In this document: piece after piece, positions 43,998 through 50,452 of the stretch
How positions within the stretch are numbered: position 1 is the first letter of the stretch
How the letters are laid out: each line of letters begins with the position of its first letter
NCBI GenBank assembly: GCA_036725345.1
Contig: DAIMEJ010000001.1
Span: forward strand, 124,001-188,000
Source: JAPLJU01 sp036725345
GTDB taxonomy: Bacteria; Desulfobacterota; Syntrophia; Syntrophales; UBA2192
Length of the DNA stretch: 64,000 nt
Direction of reading: 5' to 3'
Notes under the pieces: generated by a model
What the model was told of the DNA's origin: nothing
The model's input: the letters and a program-made list of their open reading frames with translations, nothing else
The model's database searches: none
Program-made: the position numbers and the translations under genes

Positions 43998-44204
43998 GAC
44001 AGAAATGGCCCTGCATTTCTGTTTATATCCTCACAGACTTCTTCCTGTAATGGATACACTGGTGTGCCTGGACATAATTAGAAGATTACACTCGGTCTCT
44101 GTGAGAAATATTGAAAGTTTTTAGCTTAATTGCCGATTTAGAGGTGCAGGAATGATAAAAGCAAACCACGCCTGAATTAATTTTTTGGGTGTCAAGGATA
44201 GAAC

Positions 44205-44729
44205 ATGAAATTTATTATTGTGATTTTGAGTTGTCTTATAATTTATTCTAACAATGCCAATGCAGGAATAGTGTACAAATGTATTGATAACAAAGGGAAT
44301 ATAATCTTCACAGATGTACAGCAAGATGGGATGAAATGTGACAGAAAAACGGATTCAGTATCGGATACGAAAAAATTTACAATCACGGCAAAAGAATTTT
44401 TGAAACCGCAATCCGACAATGCTGATTACGATGTCACTGTCGATATTACGCATGAAACAAACAATATTTATAATGTAAGTGCGAGGTTTAATCAGGATAT
44501 TAAGTCTTCCCGTAAGATTAGTGCTGAAGAGGCTCTCTTTTTTTCTGCTTATGTCGTGAAATATTTTGGTTTATCCAGAGGCTTCTCCGGATATTACATT
44601 AAGGGACTAGAATTAGGAAATAACGAAGTAATATATTCTTTAATTCTTAACAAAACAGGTAACAATCTTAGACAAAATGATAATTTTAATAATCAGATAA
44701 GACCGGAATTCCTATTGTCAGGCAAATAA
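44205..44729 (+). CDS. Secreted DUF4124-domain protein, AT-rich
   Basis: A 174-residue exported protein with a clear signal peptide (hydrophobic run from residue 2 to 14, then NNANAG). The mature N-terminus has the DUF4124 pattern (VYKCIDNKGNIIFTDVQQDG), a short strand-rich module of unknown role; the rest is Asn/Lys-rich and unassigned. Base composition is far more AT-rich than the neighbours and codons end mostly in A/T, which suggests recent transfer. It lies within a bracket of 38-bp imperfect repeats beside tRNA-fMet. No operon partner. Confidence 0.75.
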   Translation: MKFIIVILSCLIIYSNNANAGIVYKCIDNKGNIIFTDVQQDGMKCDRKTDSVSDTKKFTITAKEFLKPQSDNADYDVTVDITHETNNIYNVSARFNQDIKSSRKISAEEALFFSAYVVKYFGLSRGFSGYYIKGLELGNNEVIYSLILNKTGNNLRQNDNFNNQIRPEFLLSGK

Positions 44730-44918
44730 CGACAACAAGCTCTACGAAGGCAATTCGGCCTATTTTTCACTCGCTGCTGATTCTCTGTATTGAGAAAATT
44801 CAAGCACAAGTACTGAGTATTCTAATCAATCAGAAGTGTGTAGTTGTATGTGTAACACGCAGAACGAAGATGCCTTTACTATCTTCGATAATTGCATATC
44901 TACCATGAGATTCTTCTA

Positions 44919-44956
44919 ACCGATTTCTAACGGAACAACATAAAATAGAAGCTAGG
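44919..44956 (+). repeat. Imperfect 38-bp direct repeat, copy 2
   Basis: Second copy of the repeat at 43960-43997, same orientation. The 44730-45021 stretch around it contains no gene that I can support. Confidence 0.6.
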
Positions 44957-45021
44957 TCAGGTTTGATAACCGTGAATCGAAAAAGGTCATTCAGGAATCG
45001 AGTCTGCCGTGATGCCCCTAT

Positions 45022-45132
45022 TCAACCCTTCCTGCGCTCAAAATCGATGACCTTCTCCGCGATCAGCCACAAAAGAGCCATGATGACCCCGATGGCAAGG
45101 ATCATAACAGACCCCACCGTCAAATAATCCAT
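45022..45132 (-). CDS. 36-residue single-span membrane peptide
   Basis: A very short gene starting at an ATG two bases after the stop of the preceding minus-strand gene, so clearly in its operon. The peptide begins MDYLTVGSVMILAIGVIMAL, forming one hydrophobic helix (about residues 5-24), then has a charged tail (EKVIDFERRKG). AAAGGGG lies upstream as a ribosome site. Small size makes the call moderate, but tight coupling, good hydrophobic pattern and typical codons support translation. No family is recognised. Confidence 0.55.
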   Translation of the reverse strand: MDYLTVGSVMILAIGVIMALLWLIAEKVIDFERRKG

Positions 45133-45134
45133 TT

Positions 45135-45392
45135 TCAATCCCCTTTTCTTTCCAGTTCCTGGATGTACCTGTCGAGCCGCTCCGCAAATCTGTCGATCTC
45201 GTCCATATAATCCTGTATCTGATCGTATAATTTCACGAGCCGCGACGCCGGGGCTCCATGGTGGTTCCAGGGATGCTCTTGCGTCGTCTCGTCCAGTATC
45301 TCGAGCAGCTCCCTGAGCGGCCCTGTTGCCCGCACCTGGATTTCTGAACCGACACGGATGCCTTTTTCAATCTTGATGTCAGACAATCTCAC
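45135..45392 (-). CDS. Hypothetical 85-residue protein
   Basis: Starts at GTG 45392 with an excellent AGGAGGGAGG site. The N-terminus reads MRLSDIKIEKGIRVGSEIQVRA (beta-rich), and the C-terminal half is a charged amphipathic helix (YDQIQDYMDEIDRFAERLDRYIQELERK) likely to be a coiled coil. No family recognised. It shares an operon with the following 36-residue membrane peptide. The structured element at 45418-45517 would lie in its 5' untranslated region. Confidence 0.65.
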   Translation of the reverse strand: MRLSDIKIEKGIRVGSEIQVRATGPLRELLEILDETTQEHPWNHHGAPASRLVKLYDQIQDYMDEIDRFAERLDRYIQELERKGD

Positions 45393-45417
45393 GGCCTCCC
45401 TCCTTTGCCAAAAATAT

Positions 45418-45517
45418 AAGCCGGAGACGACCTGGGTTCATAGGCTAAACCCTCCGGGCCTCGCGGCTTCGGACATCTCCGGCTTTATTCCTGTTGCCAT
45501 TTGCCTATGGTCCAGGT
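45418..45517. ncRNA. Structured intergenic element with two alternative folds (riboswitch-like candidate)
   Basis: Fold A: a perfect 10-bp outer stem (AAGCCGGAGA 45418-45427 with TCTCCGGCTT 45476-45485) encloses two hairpins, GGGTT/AACCC (45434-45438 with 45448-45452) and TCCG..GCC-TCGC-GGC..CGGA (45453-45473). Fold B: ACCTGGGTTCATAGGC (45430-45445) pairs with GCCTATGGTCCAGGT (45503-45517) apart from a small internal bubble. The folds share bases, so they exclude each other; the second also allows loop-tail pairing of CATAGGC with GCCTATG. It lies between two divergent genes and could act in either transcript. It matches no riboswitch class I recognise. Confidence 0.5.
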
Positions 45518-45520
45518 TCA

Positions 45521-45571
45521 TTATTGCATTACTGCATTATTTCTTTAATGTCAAGAATTATTATTGCATTA
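45521..45571. promoter_or_regulatory. Repeated TTATTGCATTA sites, possible operator
   Basis: TTATTGCATTA occurs at 45521-45531 and 45561-45571, exactly 40 bases apart, with a partial copy TGCATTAT (45533-45540) between. They lie directly upstream of a ribbon-helix-helix gene in an AT-rich stretch that also holds likely promoter sequence (TATATA near 45577). Autoregulation by that protein is an inference. Confidence 0.45.
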
Positions 45572-45598
45572 ATATTATATATAAAGTATGTTTCGACT

Positions 45599-45766
45599 AT
45601 GGAAAAAAAGACCCTCACCTTCCGCCTTGATAAAGATACGATCAGGCGCCTAAAGTATGTTGCCCTCGATCAGGAAAAGAACTTAACGGCGTTGCTGTAC
45701 GAGGGCATTCATTACATCATCGAGAAGTACGAGAAGCCCCGCACCGGCCCTGCCAGCAAGAAGTAA
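45599..45766 (+). CDS. Ribbon-helix-helix (CopG/Arc-like) DNA-binding protein
   Basis: A 55-residue protein whose pattern fits a ribbon-helix-helix dimer: strand KTLTFRLD (3-10), helix KDTIRRLKYVALDQEKN (11-27), then helix TALLYEGIHYIIEKYEK (30-46). Such proteins are antitoxins, partition proteins or repressors. The ATG at 45599 is chosen because upstream in-frame sequence is AT-rich promoter-like DNA. No toxin gene follows directly; the next open frame is 192 bases away. The repeated TTATTGCATTA sites upstream may be its operator. Confidence 0.6.
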   Translation: MEKKTLTFRLDKDTIRRLKYVALDQEKNLTALLYEGIHYIIEKYEKPRTGPASKK

Positions 45767-45958
45767 TATTTGTCATTCAATCGCAGGCGAAGTGTACGGT
45801 GCGGGGGCATATGGGTCTTCGCCATCTCTTCCCCCGCCCTTTTTGCTTCGTAGGCCATTCCTAATACTTTTTTCTTACCTGAAATCATATCTTCGGCGTA
45901 TTGTTTTTCCCCCCCGGTTCGGCGAGAATCGAAGAGAAAATTCCTCGGCATAAAAAGG

Positions 45959-46156
45959 ATGGCCGCAAACATGAAAGATGAATTTGGTAGAGGGGGGAAC
46001 GAAAAGAATAATGCGGGAAGAGACGCTATCGTTAAGGTTCTTCGCAGATACTTCGAACGTCAGGTCTCAGCGGGGGGCGGCCAGTCGGTGAAGCCCAATG
46101 AAGATCTGATCGTCAAGGTCCTCAAGAATTATTTCAAAGGCGATGCCTGGACCTGA
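45959..46156 (+). CDS. Hypothetical 65-residue protein with internal repeat
   Basis: A short protein in the accessory patch with two copies of an IVKVL-(R/K)-x-YF segment (AIVKVLRRYFERQ and LIVKVLKNYFKGD) about 28 residues apart, both probably amphipathic helices. The ATG at 45959 or at 45971 could be the start. It lies 21 bases upstream of the IS3 OrfA remnant in the same direction. No family recognised; confidence is limited by its size. Confidence 0.45.
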   Translation: MAANMKDEFGRGGNEKNNAGRDAIVKVLRRYFERQVSAGGGQSVKPNEDLIVKVLKNYFKGDAWT

Positions 46157-46177
46157 TCCGAATTTGAAGGGGTCGGA

Positions 46178-46369
46178 ATGAACAACAAGCAATTTACAGC
46201 CGAGCAAATCATCGTCCTGCTTCGGGAGGCCGACGCAAAGCTCTCGCGGGGCAGGAACCTGGCGCAGGTCTGCCGGGAGATCGGGATCACCGAGCAGAGC
46301 TATTACCGCTGCCGAAGGGAGTATGGCGAGCTGAAGGCTGCCCGCCTCAAGAAACTCAAGGAAGTCTGA
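46178..46369 (+). pseudogene. IS3-family transposase OrfA remnant
   Basis: A 63-residue frame matching the N-terminal helix-turn-helix of IS3-type OrfA: FTAEQIIVLLREADAKL, NLAQVCREIGITEQSYYRCRREYG, then LKAARLKKLKEV before a stop. OrfA proteins usually run to 85-100 residues with a leucine-zipper helix; here the zipper is cut and no OrfB or terminal repeat follows. It is a broken insertion sequence, consistent with the accessory nature of this patch. The 46370-46525 stretch after it holds only AT-rich sequence. Confidence 0.75.
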
Positions 46370-46525
46370 CCGCTTTCATCGATCAGGAACTCTTGAAAAA
46401 GAAAGAGGACGGATTTGCTCAAGTAAAATCTCCAAAACATCCCTAACATATTGATTATATATTGATAATATTTATTGCATCGATTTTCGGTGTCTATCTC
46501 ATTCCAGCCGGTTTCTACCAACCCC

Positions 46526-47173
46526 CTATTTGATCTTGTCGATATCCTCCTCCTTGCCGATGACGACGAGAACGTCGCTGTCCTTGAAGACGAAATCCGC
46601 AGGTGGGACCATCTCGACGCGTTCCGTGAGGGTGTCACGGATGGCGATGATGCCGATGTTGTATGTCGTGCGGACCTTTAAACCGCCGAGGGTCTTTCCG
46701 ATGAAACTCTTGGGTGTCGCGATTTCACAGATCATGTGATCCTTCGAAAGGGGGATGTAGTCCAGCACATTCGGTGAGATGATGCTCTTGACAATCTTGT
46801 AGGCCATTTCCTTCTCGGGGATGATCGCCTCTGTGGCCCCGACCTTTTCGAGGATAAGTTTGTGCTCTTCGTTGGGTGCCTTGACGATGATCTCCTTGAC
46901 CTTCATCTGCTTGAGGTGAAGCGTGATGAGGGTGCTCGCGGCAAGATCTTCTCCGAAGGAGACGATAATCATGTCATCTTCACGAATCCCGATACTTTCC
47001 ATGACGTCTTTATCGGTTCCGTCGGCGACGATGGCCTTCGTGGCAAAATCCCTGACGGCCTGGACGGCTTCCTTCTTTTTGTCGATGGCGATGACCTCGA
47101 CGCCGTTCTCATAGAGCTCCCTGACAATGTTGTAGCCGAAGATCCCCAAACCGATGACGACGACTCTTTTCAT
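46526..47173 (-). CDS. KtrA/TrkA-type potassium channel regulatory subunit
   Basis: A 215-residue RCK protein: NAD(H)/ATP-binding Rossmann fold (VVIGLGIFGYNIVRELYENGVEVIAIDKKKE, residues 4-35; AIVADGTDKDVM, about 48) and a C-terminal TrkA-C domain (about 135-215). It gates the transporter encoded directly upstream (14 bases). Single RCK unit and length match KtrA rather than the double-unit TrkA. The order ktrB-ktrA and short gap indicate an operon. Confidence 0.92.
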   Translation of the reverse strand: MKRVVVIGLGIFGYNIVRELYENGVEVIAIDKKKEAVQAVRDFATKAIVADGTDKDVMESIGIREDDMIIVSFGEDLAASTLITLHLKQMKVKEIIVKAPNEEHKLILEKVGATEAIIPEKEMAYKIVKSIISPNVLDYIPLSKDHMICEIATPKSFIGKTLGGLKVRTTYNIGIIAIRDTLTERVEMVPPADFVFKDSDVLVVIGKEEDIDKIK

Positions 47174-47186
47174 CTGAAAGCCCCCT

Positions 47187-48575
47187 TTATCCGACCATCA
47201 CCGTTTCTTCCGCGTAGGTGATCCCCTTCCGGGCCGATCGCAGTGCAAGCGCGAAGGCGAGGGTGAGGGGACCCACTCTTCCGGCAAACATCATGATGAC
47301 GACAGCCAGTTTCTGTAAATCGTTCAAGTGGGGGGTGACCCCCATGGAGAGACCGACGGTCCCGAAGGCGGAGACCGTTTCAAAGAGATATTCCACGAAA
47401 AAATGCCGGCTCTGGGCGGCAGGCACGTCTCCACTGTCACAGAGAAGCAAAATGGAGGTGATGAGGCACACGGACAGGGCCGCCGCGAAAATGATCGAGA
47501 AGGTCTTGGTGAGCTGCTCCCTGGGGATGGTCCGATTGAAGACGTTCACCTCTTCGTAACCCTTCCATCGGGTCCAGATCAGGAGAAGCAGGAGTGCTGC
47601 GCTCGTCGTCTTGATGCCACCGCCCGTCGAACCCGGAGAGGCCCCGATGAACATGAGTATGATCATGACGAGAATGGTCGCGTTGCTCAGGTTTCCGATG
47701 TCCACGGTGTTGAACCCGCAGGTTCTCGGTGTGACGGACTGAAAAAAGGAAACAAGGACCTGCGACTGCAGAGGCATGTCCCGGATGACATGATTTCTCT
47801 CGAAGAAATAGAAAAGGAAAGCACCCGAAACAATCAAGATCGCCGTCGTGTAAATGACGATCCGGCTGTGAACGGATAGACGGATCTGCCTGCTCCGAAA
47901 CCGGGAAACCATCTCATGCAAAACGACGAAACCGATCCCCCCGAGAACGATCAGCGCCATCACGGTCAGGTTGACGATGAGGTCACCCTGGTAACCGATC
48001 AGGTTGTCCGGGAAAAGAGAGTAGCCGCAGTTGTTGAAGGCGGAAACGGCGTGGTAGAGGGCATGAAAAAAAGCCCTGCCCGGTTGAAAGTCCTGACTGA
48101 AGCGGATGAAGAGAAATAAGACCCCCATTGATTCGATGATGAGCGTGTAACCGAGAACCGCCTTGAGGATGACGAGAAAATCCCGCTTCGGTGTGTGGAG
48201 GAAGGTTGTCTGGACAATCTCCCTTTCCTTGAAAGACACCCCGCGGCCCATGATGCCGAAGAGGAGCACGGAGAAGGTGATGATACCGAGCCCGCCGATC
48301 TGGAAGAGCAAGAGCGTTATAACCTGACCGGCGAAGGAGAGGTCTTTGCCTACGTCTAAAACGGCGAGGCCCGTGACGCAAACCGACGAGGTTGCTGTGA
48401 ATAAGGCGTCGATGAATTCGAGGTTTTCACCTGAAGAGGAGAAGGGAAACCACAGGAGGAAAGCCCCTGCCAGGATGAGGCCGGCGAAGCTCAGGATGAA
48501 GATCTGGCCCGGCGAGAGCTGGTGAGAAAAAAAGCCTCTCTTTACGGGAGGCTCTATGGGGGGTGTGTGCTTCAA
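47187..48575 (-). CDS. KtrB/TrkH-type potassium transporter
   Basis: A 462-residue membrane protein of the Trk/Ktr/HKT superfamily with four pore-loop repeats. Selectivity segments include TATSVCVTGL near 65-76 (first P-loop), NNCGYSLF near 190, TPRTCGFNTVD near 295, and FGTVGLSMG near 415, each ending in the required Gly. It imports K+ with Na+ or protons and is paired with the RCK gene downstream. The 320-base gap upstream (48576-48895) contains no gene; I looked for a ydaO-type (c-di-AMP) riboswitch there and saw none. Confidence 0.93.
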   Translation of the reverse strand: MKHTPPIEPPVKRGFFSHQLSPGQIFILSFAGLILAGAFLLWFPFSSSGENLEFIDALFTATSSVCVTGLAVLDVGKDLSFAGQVITLLLFQIGGLGIITFSVLLFGIMGRGVSFKEREIVQTTFLHTPKRDFLVILKAVLGYTLIIESMGVLFLFIRFSQDFQPGRAFFHALYHAVSAFNNCGYSLFPDNLIGYQGDLIVNLTVMALIVLGGIGFVVLHEMVSRFRSRQIRLSVHSRIVIYTTAILIVSGAFLFYFFERNHVIRDMPLQSQVLVSFFQSVTPRTCGFNTVDIGNLSNATILVMIILMFIGASPGSTGGGIKTTSAALLLLLIWTRWKGYEEVNVFNRTIPREQLTKTFSIIFAAALSVCLITSILLLCDSGDVPAAQSRHFFVEYLFETVSAFGTVGLSMGVTPHLNDLQKLAVVIMMFAGRVGPLTLAFALALRSARKGITYAEETVMVG

Positions 48576-48860
48576 GTTACGTTGAACCTGTCATAACTCT
48601 GCACGCATTGCGATTACTGGATGGATTTCACAGTATTCGGCCGGGCAAAACCGCTGAGCGTCTTGAATCCCCGGTCTCAATCCGGAAGGGTCACGGAATG
48701 TCGGGGTGGATAATCGCACATTTCTCGAGCGGTTGCAACGATATTGATGCCGGCAGATACGGTGTGGCCCCGGACGCCGGATTCAATAATTCATATGTAA
48801 TTACAATCCCTTACAGGATTGTCCCGCCAAAGGCCGTTTCGGGGTGTCTTGGATGCAAAT

Positions 48861-48890
48861 ATCCCCCCGATGGATAATCATCGGGGGATT
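48861..48890. terminator. Inverted repeat after mscL
   Basis: CCCCCGATG (48864-48872) pairs with CATCGGGGG (48879-48887). It lies just past the mscL stop and could be its terminator, though no clear T-run follows on the minus strand. Confidence 0.45.
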
Positions 48891-48895
48891 GTACG

Positions 48896-49342
48896 TTACG
48901 CCTTGACTTCCGATGTGCAGCTCGGGCAGCGGGTAGCCTTGATGGGGATTGAGGAGAAGCAGAAGGGACACTCCTTGGTCGTAGCCGGTTCCGGTTCCTC
49001 CGCACGCTTCAGGGCATTGATCTGGCGGATGACGACAAATACGGCAAAGGCGACAATCAGGAAGCTTATAATGGAATTGATGAAGATACCCATGTTGATC
49101 GTCACGGCGCCGGCCGCCTTGGCTTCGGCCAGTGTGGCGTAGGGGCCCGCAATTTTACCCGCTTTAATCACGGCAAAGATGTTTGAAAAATCCACATTGC
49201 CCAGCAGAAGCCCTATGGGGGGCATGAGAACATCGTCAACCAACGATTTGACGATGGTTCCGAAGGCTCCGCCGATGATGATACCCACGGCCATGTCCAC
49301 GACGTTTCCGCGCATGGCGAATTCTTTGAATTCCTTAAACAT
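48896..49342 (-). CDS. mscL: Large-conductance mechanosensitive channel with zinc-ribbon tail
   Basis: A 148-residue MscL that opens under membrane tension to release solutes. FKEFAMRGNVVDMAVGIIIGGAFG is the conserved N-helix and first transmembrane segment; the second is about 80-102. The cytoplasmic tail carries CPFC (125-128) and CPSC (139-142), a four-Cys zinc ribbon absent from E. coli MscL but present in some relatives. Location next to ktrAB fits osmotic control. Confidence 0.95.
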   Translation of the reverse strand: MFKEFKEFAMRGNVVDMAVGIIIGGAFGTIVKSLVDDVLMPPIGLLLGNVDFSNIFAVIKAGKIAGPYATLAEAKAAGAVTINMGIFINSIISFLIVAFAVFVVIRQINALKRAEEPEPATTKECPFCFSSIPIKATRCPSCTSEVKA

Positions 49343-49412
49343 TCCGTATTCCTCCTTGGATTTTGATGAATTTTTAAATCCGGCTTCACGGTCTCACGGG
49401 CGCAAATGTCGC

Positions 49413-50234
49413 CTACCGGGGTTTGTAATACCGCATGGCGTCGGGTATCAGCGCCTGAATATCCCTGATGCGCGATTCCGGCGCGGGGTGCGTCGATAGA
49501 AGCTCCGGAGGCCTCGCGCCGCCCTGCTGGCTCATACGCTGCCACAGCGGGACGGCGGCCCTGGGATCGTATCCCGCTTTGGCCATGAGGATCAGGCCGA
49601 TGTGATCGGCTTCGGACTCGTGGAGGCGGCTGTAGGGCAGCAAGACACCCACCTGGGTCCCCACGCCGTAAGCCTGCATGAATATGTTCTGCGCCGCCGC
49701 CGGCTGGGTTGACAGAGCCACGGCAAGTCCGACGCCCCCGAGTTGGGCGAGAAGCCCCTGGCTCATCCGCTCGCCGCCGTGCTTGGCGATTGCGTGCGCG
49801 ACCTCATGACCCACGACGACGGCGAGTCCCGTCTCGTCACGGGTGATGGGAAGAAGTCCCGTGTAGACAGCCACCTTGCCGCCGGGCATGCACCATGCGT
49901 TCACCGTCTTGTCATCCTGGATGAGGTTGAATTCCCATTTGTAATTCTTGACCTCCGAGCCCAGACCTTCCTTGACAAGAAAATCTTCGGCGGCGGCGGC
50001 GATTCGCTTGCCGACCCGTCGTACCATGTCCACTTTTTCCTGGTCCGTCGAAAGCTTTGATTTCTTCATGACCGTTGAGTATTCGGAATAGCTCATGGTC
50101 AGAAGCTCCGAGTCGGGCACCAGGTCCAACTGCTTTCGTCCCGTGACAGGCACGGTGGCACAGGCTTGGAGGAAAAAGAGTACCGACAGAATCATGATTG
50201 GCCGAAACAAGGCCCCATATGTTTTTTTTCTCAT
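49413..50234 (-). CDS. M48-family metalloprotease, lipoprotein (LoiP/BepA-like)
   Basis: About 273 residues from the ATG at 50234, which follows AGAGGAC; an upstream ATG at 50261 is less likely. A lipobox (LQAC) ends the signal peptide, so it is probably an envelope lipoprotein. The zinc site is HEVAHAIAKH (about residue 140), with the third ligand in LHESEADHIGL (about 203). TVNAWCMPGGKVAVYTGLL precedes the site, as in LoiP and BepA, which handle misfolded outer-membrane proteins. It has no TPR tail, so it resembles LoiP more. Confidence 0.9.
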   Translation of the reverse strand: MRKKTYGALFRPIMILSVLFFLQACATVPVTGRKQLDLVPDSELLTMSYSEYSTVMKKSKLSTDQEKVDMVRRVGKRIAAAAEDFLVKEGLGSEVKNYKWEFNLIQDDKTVNAWCMPGGKVAVYTGLLPITRDETGLAVVVGHEVAHAIAKHGGERMSQGLLAQLGGVGLAVALSTQPAAAQNIFMQAYGVGTQVGVLLPYSRLHESEADHIGLILMAKAGYDPRAAVPLWQRMSQQGGARPPELLSTHPAPESRIRDIQALIPDAMRYYKPR

Positions 50235-50452
50235 TTTCTTGTCCTCTGCTGTGGCTGGCATTTATGGGAACCGCCGACACTTGCGGGGTTGATAACAGGA
50301 GAAACGCGCCGCGAATAGTACGGATAGTGCGCACATGGACGGCCGACGCTCGGCAGTCGCGGAAGGCGCAGAATCAATATAATACAAAGAAGTCTTCCGT
50401 GAAAGGAGTATTTTCAGTGCGGGTGCGGGCAGGGAAGGGGAGGCCACCGCAC

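Noticed and set aside
45712..45972. An 86-codon minus-strand frame in the accessory patch
   Set aside because: It overlaps the end of the RHH gene, has no ribosome site and no plausible protein pattern.
48576..48895. A 104-codon plus-strand frame and a possible c-di-AMP riboswitch before ktrB
   Set aside because: The frame has no recognisable pattern or ribosome site. The reverse complement lacks the conserved segments of the ydaO class as I know them.
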